From Bacteroides salyersiae WAL 10018 = DSM 18765 = JCM 12988 (GTDB lineage Bacteria; Bacteroidota; Bacteroidia; Bacteroidales; Bacteroidaceae), in contig NZ_KB905467.1 in assembly GCF_000381365.1 (NCBI RefSeq), positions 115,139 through 179,138 on the forward strand: a stretch of 64,000 nucleotides of DNA. The letters run 5' to 3'. The notes under the pieces were generated by a model. The model was not told the origin of the DNA, made no database searches, and saw nothing but the letters and a program-made list of their open reading frames with translations. The position numbers were made by a program, and so were the translations under genes. Below are positions 27,312-37,407 of the stretch, in pieces; the stretch's first letter is position 1; each line of letters opens with the position of its first letter.

Positions 27312-27423
27312 CAAAATATTCTTCGGTGATCGGTCTGTTTGCACCTCTTTGTAGGAAGAAGGTGTCAGTAAGAACAGTGATTCAGAGAAAAAAGGATTGG
27401 AATATGAAGATAATAAGAACAAA

Positions 27424-28611
27424 ATGACAAAACGGGAACTTTATCTGTTTAACCCGGACAACGACTTGTCATTGGCAAGCGGAGAGGTGAATTATATGCC
27501 TCCTGCCACTGCCAGACGGATGGCGGAGGAGTTGGCTTTATTGCCGGCTTGGTATGCTTCGGCAGGAAGTGCCGTGCTGGCACCTTCAGCCTATAATCTT
27601 GCTTTTCTTCGTGAGATGCAGGAGTGTTTGTCTCTACCGGTGGAGTTGGTAACCGAACCGGAAGTAGCTTCGATATCAAATTTGAAGCCGGTGCCTTGGG
27701 GATGGAATCCGGCTTTGAAGAGACGGCTCCGGTGTTTGGGGATGCCGGAAACGGAATTGCCTGCTGAGCCGTATCTGGAAAAATTACGGCATTTGTCCCA
27801 CAGAAGCCAGGCGGTAGAATTATTGCCCTGTTTACAATTGGATGAATCTTTTTGTGGGGAATCTTTTTATCTGACGCAACCGGAAGAATGGTGTCGTTTT
27901 GTTGAGAGCCGTGCTTCTTGTCTGCTGAAAGCACCGCTTTCGGGTAGCGGTAAGGGGCTGAACTGGTGTAAAGGGGCATACACTGCTTTTATAGCCGGCT
28001 GGTGTAAGCGTGTGGCGGCGCTGCAAGGCGGCATAATAGCAGAGCCCGTATATAATAAGGTAATCGATTTTGCCATGGAATTCTTTTCGGATGGTGTAGG
28101 GAAGGTGGTTTTTGTAGGATATTCCATATTCTCTACCAATGCGAGTGGAGCTTATGATGGCAATCTGTTGTTGCCCGATGAGGAGATTGAACGACGTCTT
28201 TCTGCCTATGTGCCAAAGGTATCTTTTGATAGACTGAAACGTAAGTTGGAGGAAGAATTGTCCTCTCGTTTCGGTTCTGTCTATTCGGGCTATCTCGGTG
28301 TGGATATGATGGTTTGCCGGTTTCCTTCCGGAGAAGTTGAATATCGGATTCATCCCTGCGTGGAGATTAATCTACGGATGAATATGGGAGTGGTAGCACA
28401 TTTTATTTATAAAAGGTATGTCATGTCCGGGGCTTCCGGTCGTTTTTTGATTACTTACCATCCGGTTTCCGGTGAAGCTATGCAGGCACACGAACAGATG
28501 AGGGCGGGGTATCCGCTTCAATTGAAGGAGGAGAAAGTGGTGGCTGGCTATATGCCGTTGGTGCCGGTCACTAATCGGAGTGCATACCGGGCATGGATCG
28601 AGGTGGGGTAG
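27424..28611 (+). CDS. Putative ATP-grasp-fold protein of unknown function
   Basis: 395 residues from ATG 27424; an in-frame ATG at 27397 is less likely, because the frame then starts with a very charged odd stretch. No family name is recognised. The N-terminus LFNPDNDLSLASG is distinctive. The second half has an ATP-grasp-like series: CLLKAPLSGSGKGL near 167 (nucleotide loop), GIIAEPVYNKVIDFAMEFF near 202, GYLGVDMMV near 292, and HPCVEINLRMNMGV near 308 (a metal-binding ExNxR-type motif). This suggests an ATP-dependent ligase, perhaps acting on a peptide or amine. It is soluble and has no signal peptide. It follows the repeat array and faces a minus-strand glycosidase gene eight bases away. 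Confidence 0.65.
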   Translation: MTKRELYLFNPDNDLSLASGEVNYMPPATARRMAEELALLPAWYASAGSAVLAPSAYNLAFLREMQECLSLPVELVTEPEVASISNLKPVPWGWNPALKRRLRCLGMPETELPAEPYLEKLRHLSHRSQAVELLPCLQLDESFCGESFYLTQPEEWCRFVESRASCLLKAPLSGSGKGLNWCKGAYTAFIAGWCKRVAALQGGIIAEPVYNKVIDFAMEFFSDGVGKVVFVGYSIFSTNASGAYDGNLLLPDEEIERRLSAYVPKVSFDRLKRKLEEELSSRFGSVYSGYLGVDMMVCRFPSGEVEYRIHPCVEINLRMNMGVVAHFIYKRYVMSGASGRFLITYHPVSGEAMQAHEQMRAGYPLQLKEEKVVAGYMPLVPVTNRSAYRAWIEVG

Positions 28612-28619
28612 ACGGTTAT

Positions 28620-30071
28620 TTACTCTTGCACGGCTTTTCCTTCGTTTCCATATCGGTCTACTGCTGTTACGGCAAAGTATACTTTTCTATTCCATGGCTG
28701 GAGAGGGGCATAGATGTATTCCGTTCCCCGTATGCCTTGTGCAATGATGTTTTCCGGCCGGGTGGTGTCCACCGGATAGACATCCGAAGCATAAACCACA
28801 TATCTCGGTGCGTTCATTTTGTCGTTGTCTGTGGCTGCTTGCCAAGTTAACGATGTATAGCCGTCTTTCCCGGAAATTACTTTCAGTCCGGACGGTGCAC
28901 TGGGCGGGACATTGTCCAGCCATGGCATGGCCGGTTGCAGGGCAGGATGAGCATAAAAGTTTTCTGTCAGTTCGTCGTAGATGCCTTGTGTGTTATCCAT
29001 CAGGTACTTTGCCCGATAATGGGCTTCTCCTGCCAGCTTGTGTTTACGGATAAAGTTGATTTGCCGGTCCACATCCTCCCGTATCCAATTTCCCTCGTCG
29101 GGATGCAGGAAGTAGATACCCAATCCCGGTATAATCTGCCGGCCGTTGCATTGTTCCTGCCAGTCGAGTACGAAAGGATAAAAATTGTTCTGTCGGAAAT
29201 ACATCATGGGGTAGATCTGGTCTTGTATACCTTCGCCCATCCATCCTTGCGGATCTTGATATACGGTATGGAAAGCATTCCAGCCACGTGAAGAGTACCG
29301 GGAGGTATCTTTGTATTTTCCTACCGGGCAAGTGCTTACCTTTACCCATGGTTTGATCTCTTTTACACCTTTATATATATAGCGCACTATGTCTGTCAGA
29401 TTGTCTCGACGCCACTGGTCCAGTGTCCTGCCTTTGCCGTAACGGCGGAAGTCATAGCTATCCGGAAAACGGGGCGCATTTTCGGGGTAACGCAAGTAGT
29501 CGAAATGTACACCGTCTACATCATAACGGGTTACCACTTCCCGCACCAACTTCATCAGGTATTCTTTCGTAGACGGGTGTCCCGGATTGAGGAAATATTC
29601 ATTTTTATAGGGAATACATATCTCTTTTCTTTTTTTCGTAACGGATTTATTTCCCAGTTTGGCCACATGCTTTTTGTTTCCCAACGGAAGGGCTACCATC
29701 CAGGCATGACATTCCATACCCCGCTTATGACATTCGCGCACAGCAAAAGCCAATGGATCATATCCCGGATCGCCATCTACTTTTCCGGTCAGGATGGAGT
29801 TATACGGTTCGATAGAAGATTTGTAGAGCACATCTCCCCGTGTTCGGGTCTGGAATAATACGGTATTGAAATTAGCGGCTTTCAGTTTATCGAGAATTTC
29901 TATCAACTCTTCCTGTTGGCGGCGGATACCTGCGGGCGTTGTTGCCTTTGTTTGCGGCCAGTCCAATCCATACACGGCTGTTACCCATGCGGCACGAACC
30001 TCATATTTCGGTTGTGCTCCTGCGGGAGTCAGTGACAGAGTGAGAAATAGAAAGAGAAGATAACGGCGCAT
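28620..30071 (-). CDS. GHL10-type family 10 glycosidase-like protein
   Basis: 483-residue exported protein (signal ending AGAQ, residue 19). It belongs to the glycosyl-hydrolase-like 10 group (DUF187, YngK-like): EVRAAWVTAVYGLDWP near 24, NFNTVLFQTRTRGD near 72, HKRGMECHAWM near 114, and VDGVHFDYLRYP near 190. A fibronectin-like domain closes the chain (about 390-483, with VYFAVTAVDRYGNEG). The group has been linked to peptidoglycan or glycan cleavage, but few members are characterised. A paralog is encoded at 37408. It is divergent from cstA, with the two promoters back to back. Confidence 0.88.
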   Translation of the reverse strand: MRRYLLFLFLTLSLTPAGAQPKYEVRAAWVTAVYGLDWPQTKATTPAGIRRQQEELIEILDKLKAANFNTVLFQTRTRGDVLYKSSIEPYNSILTGKVDGDPGYDPLAFAVRECHKRGMECHAWMVALPLGNKKHVAKLGNKSVTKKRKEICIPYKNEYFLNPGHPSTKEYLMKLVREVVTRYDVDGVHFDYLRYPENAPRFPDSYDFRRYGKGRTLDQWRRDNLTDIVRYIYKGVKEIKPWVKVSTCPVGKYKDTSRYSSRGWNAFHTVYQDPQGWMGEGIQDQIYPMMYFRQNNFYPFVLDWQEQCNGRQIIPGLGIYFLHPDEGNWIREDVDRQINFIRKHKLAGEAHYRAKYLMDNTQGIYDELTENFYAHPALQPAMPWLDNVPPSAPSGLKVISGKDGYTSLTWQAATDNDKMNAPRYVVYASDVYPVDTTRPENIIAQGIRGTEYIYAPLQPWNRKVYFAVTAVDRYGNEGKAVQE

Positions 30072-30100
30072 TACTGTTTGTATTTTGTTATAAATGGCAG

Positions 30101-30108
30101 CAAAGTTA
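30101..30108 (-). promoter_or_regulatory. Putative -7 element for the GHL10 gene
   Basis: TAACTTTG on the minus strand, 30 bases before the ATG at 30071. No matching TTTG 19-21 bases further upstream, and it sits beside the oppositely directed cstA promoter. Confidence 0.35.
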
Positions 30109-30125
30109 GTAAAAGTGTCGGTATT

Positions 30126-30157
30126 CTTGTGCGTTTCATGGGATTATGTTACATTTG
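30126..30157 (+). promoter_or_regulatory. Promoter for cstA
   Basis: CTTG (30126-30129), a 20-base spacer and TACATTTG (30150-30157) approximate the Bacteroides consensus. Because the box covers the upstream in-frame ATG at 30146, the real start should be ATG 30182. Confidence 0.52.
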
Positions 30158-30181
30158 CGTCTGTTAAACCAGAAACACGTC

Positions 30182-31609
30182 ATGATTACATTTACGCTGT
30201 GCCTGTTGGCACTTATTGTCGGATATTTTACTTATGGACGCTTGATGGAACGGATTTTCGGACCCGACGACCGAAAGACCCCGGCCTTGACAAAGGCCGA
30301 CGGAGTGGATTATATCCCGTTGCCTACGTGGAAGATTTTCATGATACAGTTTCTCAATATCGCAGGGCTCGGTCCTATTTTTGGGGCGATTATGGGGGCA
30401 AAATTTGGTACTTCTTCTTATTTATGGATCGTATTCGGAAGTATCTTTGCCGGTGCTGTTCATGATTATTTTGCCGGAATGCTTTCATTGAGAAACGGTG
30501 GAGAGAGTTTGCCGGAGATCGTCGGTCGCTATTTGGGATTGACAACCAAGCAGGTGATGCGTGGCTTTACGGTTATTCTAATGATTTTGGTAGGATCGGT
30601 GTTCGTTGCCGGACCGGCGGGATTATTGGCAAAACTGACACCGGAATCACTGGATACGACTTTTTGGATCATTGTGGTCTTTGCGTACTATATCCTTGCT
30701 ACCTTGTTGCCGGTAGATAAGATTATCGGGAAAATATATCCTGTATTTGCCATCGCTTTGCTGTTTATGGCAGTCGGCATCGTTGTGATGCTTTATGTGC
30801 ATCATCCGGCATTACCGGAACTGTGGGACGGGTTGCAAAACACGAATCCGGATGCTGCAGCATTACCTATTTTCCCGATTATGTTTGTCAGCATTGCTTG
30901 TGGGGCTATCTCCGGATTTCATGCTACGCAAAGTCCGTTGATGGCGCGTTGTATGACTTCAGAGCGTTACGGACGTCCGGTATTTTACGGGGCAATGATT
31001 ACCGAGGGTATTGTTGCATTGATTTGGGCGGCAGCTGCCACCTATTTCTTTCATGAGAATGGAATGGAAGAGAATAATGCCTCGGTTATTGTAGATTCGA
31101 TCACAAAAGGTTGGCTGGGTGCAGTCGGTGGGGTATTAGCTATTTTGGGAGTTATTGCCGCACCTATTACTTCGGGAGATACGGCTTTTCGTTCGGCCCG
31201 TCTCATTGTAGCCGATTTTCTGGGCTTGGAACAAAAAAGTATGCGCCGCCGTTTGTATATTTGTATCCCGATGTTTGTGGCAGCTATCGGTCTGTTGCTT
31301 TACAGCTTGAGTGATGCAAATGGGTTCAATATGATCTGGCGTTACTTTGCCTGGGCGAATCAGACGCTTGCCGTATTTACTCTGTGGGCCATTACGGTTT
31401 ATCTGGTACGTTCAGGAAAACCTTATTGGATAACGTTGATACCGGCCTTATTCATGACGGCTGTCTGCTCCACTTATATTTGTATTGCTCCCGAAGGATT
31501 AGGACTTACGCATACCTTGTCGTATATCATCGGAGGAATTTGCACAGGGGTAGGGGTTGCTTGGTTTATCGTATGGAAAGGGCGATCGGCTCTTAAAAAT
31601 AATAAATGA
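30182..31609 (+). CDS. cstA: Carbon starvation protein A family transporter
   Basis: 475-residue multi-pass inner-membrane protein. It has the CstA core: QFLNIAGLGPIFGAIMGAKFG near 60, VHDYFAGMLSLRNGGESLPEIVGRYLG (in pieces) near 97, and IACGAISGFHATQSPLMARCM near 240. More than ten hydrophobic helices are visible. In enterobacteria CstA-type proteins take up peptides or pyruvate; this shorter form is usual in Bacteroides. The start was set at 30182 because the promoter covers the earlier ATG. It ends by ATGA overlap with a small membrane protein gene, so the two may be co-produced. Confidence 0.93.
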   Translation: MITFTLCLLALIVGYFTYGRLMERIFGPDDRKTPALTKADGVDYIPLPTWKIFMIQFLNIAGLGPIFGAIMGAKFGTSSYLWIVFGSIFAGAVHDYFAGMLSLRNGGESLPEIVGRYLGLTTKQVMRGFTVILMILVGSVFVAGPAGLLAKLTPESLDTTFWIIVVFAYYILATLLPVDKIIGKIYPVFAIALLFMAVGIVVMLYVHHPALPELWDGLQNTNPDAAALPIFPIMFVSIACGAISGFHATQSPLMARCMTSERYGRPVFYGAMITEGIVALIWAAAATYFFHENGMEENNASVIVDSITKGWLGAVGGVLAILGVIAAPITSGDTAFRSARLIVADFLGLEQKSMRRRLYICIPMFVAAIGLLLYSLSDANGFNMIWRYFAWANQTLAVFTLWAITVYLVRSGKPYWITLIPALFMTAVCSTYICIAPEGLGLTHTLSYIIGGICTGVGVAWFIVWKGRSALKNNK

Positions 31610-31854
31610 TTAATTTAAACCTGATGAAGAAGTTAAAAAAGTCGACTTGGGTCACTCTGGCCCTTCTTATTTATGTTTCTGTGACGGCGGCTTATTTGTT
31701 GCCGCGCAATACGGAAGTAAGTGATACGGAGAAATATATTACTCTTGCGATCTCGTATGTCATTGTTTTTATTCTCTGGCTGGTATTGAGACAAAAGGAG
31801 AAGTTACAGCAACGTCGTCGTGAAGAAGAGCATTATACAAATCTAAAGAAATAA
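31606..31854 (+). CDS. Small membrane protein downstream of cstA
   Basis: 82 residues (76 if the ATG at 31624 is used). There are two hydrophobic segments, about 14-33 and 47-62, and a very basic/acidic tail rich in Gln, Arg and Glu (QKEKLQQRRREEEH). No family recognised. Overlap with the cstA stop suggests a small accessory subunit of the transporter, but that is inference from position only. Confidence 0.6.
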   Translation: MINLNLMKKLKKSTWVTLALLIYVSVTAAYLLPRNTEVSDTEKYITLAISYVIVFILWLVLRQKEKLQQRRREEEHYTNLKK

Positions 31855-31858
31855 GTGT

Positions 31859-32344
31859 ATGAAGAAATTAGTATTGGTTGTTTGTTTGCTGGTGGCCTCG
31901 TTAGCTGCCCGGGCACAGTTTGAACAAGGAAAGTGGATTATTAACCCGTCGCTTACCGGATTGAACTTTTCATATAGCAATAGTGAAAAAGCACAGTTTG
32001 GTATCGGGGCGAAAGCCGGTGCGTTCCTTGCCGAAGGAATAGCCTTGATGGTGGAAGCAAGTGCTGATTGGAGTAAGCCGATAGATGTTTATACGATAGG
32101 AACCGGCACTCGTTTTTATTTTAATAAAACAGGCGTTTTTCTGGGTGCCGGCCTTGACTTGAACCGTTATCGCATGAAAGGCGGTCACACTGGTACCGAA
32201 TGGGGAGTGGGTATTGAAGCAGGATACGCTTATTTCCTTTCACGTACGGTTACTATCGAACCGGCGATATACTACAAATGGCGCTTCAACGACAGCGACC
32301 TGTCTAAATTCGGCTTCAAGGTAGGATTCGGATTCTACTTTTAG
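31859..32344 (+). CDS. Small outer-membrane beta-barrel protein
   Basis: 161 residues with a signal peptide ending AARAQ (residue 20). Alternating hydrophobic strands continue to the end, which finishes with Phe (GFKVGFGFYF), as in outer-membrane barrels of the OmpX/OmpW-like size. Glycine-rich turns such as GVFLGAGLDLNRYRM fit a porin-like eight-stranded barrel. It lies four bases after the small membrane protein, so it is likely the third gene of the cstA transcript. Role unknown. Confidence 0.8.
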   Translation: MKKLVLVVCLLVASLAARAQFEQGKWIINPSLTGLNFSYSNSEKAQFGIGAKAGAFLAEGIALMVEASADWSKPIDVYTIGTGTRFYFNKTGVFLGAGLDLNRYRMKGGHTGTEWGVGIEAGYAYFLSRTVTIEPAIYYKWRFNDSDLSKFGFKVGFGFYF

Positions 32345-32352
32345 AAGAGGAA

Positions 32353-32461
32353 GCCTCTCCCCAACCCTCTCCGTGGGAGAGGGAGCTAAGTTAGTTTTGT
32401 AACTGATTAATAAACAATAGTATCTTTACCCCCTCTCCCACGGAGAGGGTGGGGGAGAGGC
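32353..32461. repeat. Inverted pair of a dispersed palindromic repeat
   Basis: Two 31-base copies face each other (32353-32383 and 32431-32461) with only a couple of mismatches. Each contains its own 8-base hairpin, CCCTCTCC and GGAGAGGG. The second copy touches the uvrA stop codon. A third copy lies at 39711-39740. The pair can fold into one long stem and would stop transcription from both converging genes. It looks like a REP-type chromosomal element. Confidence 0.75.
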
Positions 32462-35230
32462 CTATAGTTTTTCTTGTAGAAACTGCCCCGTATAGCTGTT
32501 TTTGCAGGCTGCTATCTCTTCTGGGGTTCCTGTAGCTACGATATATCCTCCTTTATCTCCTCCTTCCGGTCCAAGATCGATGATATGGTCGGCACATTTT
32601 ATCATATCCATATTGTGTTCAATGATGATAATGGTATGTCCCCGACGGATGAGGGCGTCGAATGCGTCCAGTAATTTTCGGATATCATGGAAGTGTAGTC
32701 CTGTAGTCGGTTCGTCGAAGATAAACAGAGTAGGATCTGCTTTTTCCTGGCTTAAGTAATAAGCAAGTTTCACACGTTGGTTCTCACCTCCCGATAGAGT
32801 AGAGGAAGACTGTCCGAGTTTGATATACCCCAATCCTACATCTTGCAATGGAGTCAGTTTTTTAACGATCTTCTTCTGTCCGTGCTCAGTGAAGAACTCA
32901 ATGGCTTGGTTTACGGTCATCTCCAATACGTCGTAAATGTTCTTTTCGTGGAATTTGACTTCCAAGGTATCCGTTTTGAAGCGTTTTCCGTGACAGGATT
33001 CACATTCGAGCACCAAGTCGGCCATAAACTGCATTTCAACGGTAATGGTTCCGTCTCCTTTACACTCTTCGCAACGGCCTCCTTCGCTGTTGAAACTAAA
33101 GAATCCGGCTGAATATCCCATCTGCTTGGCTAAAGGCTGTTCAGCCCATAGTTTGCGTATTTCATCGTATGCTTTGATGTAAGTTACCGGATTCGAACGT
33201 GAGGATTTGCCAATGGGGTTTTGATCGACGAACTCGATGTTACGCAGGTTGCGGATGTCGCCCCCGATCGAAGCAAATTCTCCCGGGCGATCACTGCATT
33301 CATCCAGTTCCCGTTTCAATGCCCGATAGAAGATATCGCGAACCAATGTACTCTTTCCCGAACCGGATACGCCGGTTACTACTGTCATTACATTCAATGG
33401 GAAACGTACATCAACCCCTTTCAGATTATTTTCCCGGGCTCCTTTTATTTCAATGTAATTATTCCAGGGACGGCGGTGATCGGGTACGGGAATTTGCTCT
33501 TCTCCCAACAGGTAGCGTACGGTATGACTGTTGCTGCCTTTTTGCAGATTTTTCATGTCACCTTGGTAGACTACTTCCCCTCCCAGGCGTCCGGCATTCG
33601 GACCGATATCGATAATATAGTCGGCTGCACGGATAATCTCTTCGTCGTGCTCTACTACCACTACCGTATTGCCCAATGCCTGTAACTCGCGCAATACATG
33701 AATCAAGCGGTCGGTGTCGCGGCTGTGTAATCCGATACTCGGTTCATCGAGAATATAAAGACTGCCTACCAGACTGCTCCCCAAAGACGTGGCCAGATTG
33801 ATACGTTGGCTTTCACCGCCGGATAACGAATTGCTAAGACGGTTTAGTGTCAGGTATCCCAATCCTACATCGATGAGAAAACGGATCCGGCTGTTGATCT
33901 CCAATAGGATACGGCGGGCGACTTCGGTGTCGTGCGGATCCAGTTGAAGGGTATCGAAAAACTTTTTTAATTCTGTGATCGGCAGGTCTACCAATTCCGA
34001 TATGCTGTGTCCGCCTACACGAACGTATCCCGCTTCCGGTTTCAGTCGGGTGCCGTGGCACTTGGGGCAGAGTGTCTTTCCCCTATAGCGTGCAAGCATT
34101 ACGCGGTATTGTATTTTATATTGGTTTTCTTCCAGCATCTTAAAGAAAGCATGGATACCTTCGAAATATTTAGTTCCTTCCCACAACATGCGGCGTTGTT
34201 CGTCCGTCAGTTCAAAATAGGGGGTGAATATCGGCAGACCGGCTTTTTCTGCATTATGGATTACCATATCTTTCCATTCCCCCATTTTTTCGCCACGCCA
34301 GCATACGATTGCTCCGTCATAAACGGAGAGTGACCGATTGGGCACTACCAGATGTTCGTCAATACCGATTACCTTGCCGAAGCCTTCGCATACGGGGCAA
34401 GCTCCTATAGGAGAATTGAATGAGAACATCTGATCGTTCGGTTCTTCGAACGTGATACCGTCGGCTTCGAATTTAGTGCTGAATGTATGTAATTGGGTTG
34501 TTCCGTCCGGCAGATAAAAACGCAACATGCACATGCCGTCTCCTTCATACATAGCGGTTTCGGCCGAATCCGTCAGACGGCTGATGGCATCTTTCGTGCC
34601 GGCCACCGCCATACGGTCTACCAATAAGTATACCGTGTCCTCTGTTCCCGGCTTGTATTCGTCGATACGGACCATTTCTCCGTTTACTTCGATCCGGTTG
34701 AATCCCTGTTTGAGGTCTATTTCTAATTGTTGTTCTATACTACGGCCTTCGCGTAGGAGTATTTGGGTGAGTACAGTATAGCGTGTTCCTTCCGGATAGG
34801 AAAGCATACAGTTTACAATATCTTCCGTAGAGTGTTTCTTTACTTCCTGACCGCTTATCGGGCTGTATGTTTTTCCTACACGTGCATACAGTAATCGCAG
34901 GTATTCGTAAATCTCGGTCGATGTACCTACGGTCGAGCGGGGATTGCGACTGTTTACTTTCTGTTCAATAGCAATCGCAGGAGGGATACCTTTGATGAAA
35001 TCACATTCCGGCTTGCTCATTCGTCCCAAAAACTGCCGGGCATAACTGCTGAGACTTTCGACATAGCGTCTTTGCCCTTCGGCGTAAAGTGTATCGAATG
35101 CCAGTGATGATTTGCCCGAACCCGAAAGTCCGGTGATAACGACAAGTTTGTTTCGTGGAATATCTACATCAATGTTTTTCAGGTTGTTAACTCTGGCTCC
35201 TTTGATCGATATGAAGTTATTTTCTGACAT
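32462..35230 (-). CDS. uvrA: Excinuclease ABC subunit A
   Basis: 922 residues from ATG 35230, the damage-recognition ATPase of nucleotide excision repair. Walker A loops [19 protein letters not shown] and [13 protein letters not shown], two ABC signatures ([12 protein letters not shown] and [12 protein letters not shown]), and zinc-binding Cys pairs ([32 protein letters not shown]) are all present. The start was moved from 35260 because a TAACTTTG promoter box (35258-35265) would otherwise overlap the coding start. Length is normal. The end abuts the dispersed repeat. Confidence 0.97.
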   Translation of the reverse strand: MSENNFISIKGARVNNLKNIDVDIPRNKLVVITGLSGSGKSSLAFDTLYAEGQRRYVESLSSYARQFLGRMSKPECDFIKGIPPAIAIEQKVNSRNPRSTVGTSTEIYEYLRLLYARVGKTYSPISGQEVKKHSTEDIVNCMLSYPEGTRYTVLTQILLREGRSIEQQLEIDLKQGFNRIEVNGEMVRIDEYKPGTEDTVYLLVDRMAVAGTKDAISRLTDSAETAMYEGDGMCMLRFYLPDGTTQLHTFSTKFEADGITFEEPNDQMFSFNSPIGACPVCEGFGKVIGIDEHLVVPNRSLSVYDGAIVCWRGEKMGEWKDMVIHNAEKAGLPIFTPYFELTDEQRRMLWEGTKYFEGIHAFFKMLEENQYKIQYRVMLARYRGKTLCPKCHGTRLKPEAGYVRVGGHSISELVDLPITELKKFFDTLQLDPHDTEVARRILLEINSRIRFLIDVGLGYLTLNRLSNSLSGGESQRINLATSLGSSLVGSLYILDEPSIGLHSRDTDRLIHVLRELQALGNTVVVVEHDEEIIRAADYIIDIGPNAGRLGGEVVYQGDMKNLQKGSNSHTVRYLLGEEQIPVPDHRRPWNNYIEIKGARENNLKGVDVRFPLNVMTVVTGVSGSGKSTLVRDIFYRALKRELDECSDRPGEFASIGGDIRNLRNIEFVDQNPIGKSSRSNPVTYIKAYDEIRKLWAEQPLAKQMGYSAGFFSFNSEGGRCEECKGDGTITVEMQFMADLVLECESCHGKRFKTDTLEVKFHEKNIYDVLEMTVNQAIEFFTEHGQKKIVKKLTPLQDVGLGYIKLGQSSSTLSGGENQRVKLAYYLSQEKADPTLFIFDEPTTGLHFHDIRKLLDAFDALIRRGHTIIIIEHNMDMIKCADHIIDLGPEGGDKGGYIVATGTPEEIAACKNSYTGQFLQEKL

Positions 35231-35257
35231 ATAATGTTCCTTTCTATAGATGGTCGG

Positions 35258-35265
35258 CAAAGTTA
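35258..35265 (-). promoter_or_regulatory. Putative -7 element for uvrA
   Basis: TAACTTTG on the minus strand, 27 bases before ATG 35230. No -33 TTTG found at the usual distance. It helps decide the uvrA start. Confidence 0.38.
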
Positions 35266-35409
35266 GCGATTTTATCGGCAGGACGTAGCAGGAAGCGACT
35301 TGTCCGACAGGTTAAGATATGTTATAATTTGAAATAAGTCATGACCGGTTGTTAATAAAAGCAGTAATTTAGTCACGACATTAAGTCTTGAAAATAAAAG
35401 AATTGGCTT

Positions 35410-37347
35410 ATGAAACGTATTCGGGTTATTTCCTGTTTAGTCATTCTTCTTTTTGCATATAACCTCCCTATACGGAGCATAGACAAAACAAAGAATTTGG
35501 AAGTCTTGGCCGATAGTGCCCGGCATTTGTTAGGAAAAAGTGGATTTGTACCGGTGAATACCGCATGGATGCAGTTAGCACGGGATTTAAATGATTCTAT
35601 TCAAATGGAAGCGGCTTATTCCGAACTGTTCGACCATTATTATCGGTTGGGCGAAGTGGATAGTTTGAGAATTGTGGGATATGAGTTGATGGACTGGTAT
35701 ACAAGGCGTAATAAAAAGGATGAACGTTATCAGTTGTGGCGTCATTACATTCAACGATTGACCGAAAATGGAAAACAAGACGAAGCGATAGCGGAAACAG
35801 AACTGCTGAGTAAAGATGCAGAGAAGAATAACAGCCGTTACGGGCAAGCCTGCGGTGAAATGTGTATCGGATATAATCATCGGGTATTCAGTAATAACGT
35901 CAAACTCTGTATTGAATATTATAACAATGCTCTTAAGATTTTTGAGGAAGCCAAATACTACGAAGATGCCTACGTGGTTTGCTTGAATATTGTGCAGACT
36001 TACCTTGCCCGGCAGGAGTATGAAAACGTGCATTCATACCTCGATCGGTTAGAAAAGATTGCCACGGAAATAAAGACATCGGGAAAAGAGTTGCGTGCTC
36101 CTCTTTATATGCGTTTTTTACAGTTTCGTGTCATCGCTACTCTTGCCGGTAAGGGAGAAAATGCTGCCGGAAAATACTTGCATGAGACTGATGAGTTTTA
36201 TTTGAAACATCCGGATTGCACGGCAAAAGATGCATGGTTCGGATACAAAATCATGTGTTACCGAACCATGGGAAAGGTTGACGATGTTTTGTCTTATCTG
36301 GATTCTTTGCAAAACTACCACAAGTCTATCGGGGCCTGTTATCCTTCCAATTTGTTGTTTAAAGCACAATGTCTTGAGTCTATGAGACGGTTTAAGGAAG
36401 CCTGTAAAGCCTATACTTACTATAATCAGGTGAATGATTCTGTCCGTTCGGTAGAACTGGACGATAAATTAAGCAAATATACGATTCAGTTTGATGTAGA
36501 CAAACTACAAATGGAGAAGTTGGAGTTGAGTGCCGAAGTCAACCGGAACCGTTTGATTGCCGTTCTTACGGGAAGTACCTGTATTCTGATTCTGTTGATC
36601 ATCCTTTCCTATTTTTATATCCGGACATTGGCAATGAATAAGAAGCTCGATGCGGCCAATAAGGCTGTAGTAAAAGCCAGTCGGATAAAAAGCTCTTTTA
36701 TACAGCATATTACACATGAAATTCGTACCCCTCTGAATTCTATTGTTGGTTTTTCTTCGTTAATAGCTGCCGGTGGTGTGAGCGAAGAGGAGAATAGGGA
36801 ATATGCCGCACAGATAGAAAGCAGTAATGCTTATCTGCTCGATCTGGTAAATAATGTGGTGGATATAGCCGATATGGATTCTCTGACGGAGGACATGCCT
36901 AAACGTTCTTTTGATGTGGATACCTGTTGCAAGGAGTGTGTTTCTGAAATACTTCCGTCCGTCAAAGAGGGGGTCGAATTGCAATACGTTCCTTCTTTGG
37001 CACCGGTAATGATGTTGGCTGTTTATCCGTGGGTGAAACGGGTACTCCTTGCTTTGCTTGCTAATGCCGGAAAATTTACGGAAACCGGTATCATCCGCCT
37101 GTCTTATACGGAGGATAAACAGAAACGGCTCGTCCGTTTTATAGTCGAAGATACCGGACCGGGCATTGACGCGCAGTATAAAGAATCCATTTTCGAACGG
37201 TTCGTCAAGGTTGATAATTTTACTCCGGGCACAGGGCTGGGGCTTGCCGTCGCCCGTCAGATTATGGATATTGTAGACGGAAAAATATATCTGGATACGA
37301 CTTATCTGGATGGAGCACGTTTTGTAGTGGAATGGCCTGTCGGATAG
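35410..37347 (+). CDS. TPR-containing sensor histidine kinase
   Basis: 645 residues. The signal/anchor at 1-24 is followed by a periplasmic helical region of TPR type (about 30-360), a transmembrane segment about 382-404, and a short coiled coil. The kinase core has HITHEIRTPLNSIVGF (His near 437), an N-box-like LLALLANAGKFTETG near 545, VEDTGPGID, and GTGLGLAVARQIMDIVDG near 613. There is no receiver or DNA-binding domain, so it must signal to a separate response regulator, none of which is adjacent. It is followed 60 bases later by a GHL10 gene with its own promoter. Confidence 0.9.
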   Translation: MKRIRVISCLVILLFAYNLPIRSIDKTKNLEVLADSARHLLGKSGFVPVNTAWMQLARDLNDSIQMEAAYSELFDHYYRLGEVDSLRIVGYELMDWYTRRNKKDERYQLWRHYIQRLTENGKQDEAIAETELLSKDAEKNNSRYGQACGEMCIGYNHRVFSNNVKLCIEYYNNALKIFEEAKYYEDAYVVCLNIVQTYLARQEYENVHSYLDRLEKIATEIKTSGKELRAPLYMRFLQFRVIATLAGKGENAAGKYLHETDEFYLKHPDCTAKDAWFGYKIMCYRTMGKVDDVLSYLDSLQNYHKSIGACYPSNLLFKAQCLESMRRFKEACKAYTYYNQVNDSVRSVELDDKLSKYTIQFDVDKLQMEKLELSAEVNRNRLIAVLTGSTCILILLIILSYFYIRTLAMNKKLDAANKAVVKASRIKSSFIQHITHEIRTPLNSIVGFSSLIAAGGVSEEENREYAAQIESSNAYLLDLVNNVVDIADMDSLTEDMPKRSFDVDTCCKECVSEILPSVKEGVELQYVPSLAPVMMLAVYPWVKRVLLALLANAGKFTETGIIRLSYTEDKQKRLVRFIVEDTGPGIDAQYKESIFERFVKVDNFTPGTGLGLAVARQIMDIVDGKIYLDTTYLDGARFVVEWPVG

Positions 37348-37377
37348 TTGGAGATAATTCAGATTGTATTATCTTTG
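37348..37377 (+). promoter_or_regulatory. Putative promoter for the second GHL10 gene
   Basis: TTGG (37348-37351), an 18-base spacer and TATCTTTG (37370-37377). The -7 box is a good match; the -33 box is one base off. It begins directly after the kinase stop codon. Confidence 0.42.
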
Positions 37378-37407
37378 CGGTCATATACATAGATTGAGAA
37401 TAAACAT

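Noticed and set aside
30094..30465. A 123-codon frame overlapping the start of cstA
   Set aside because: It is an alternative frame over the promoter and the first third of cstA, with no family signs.
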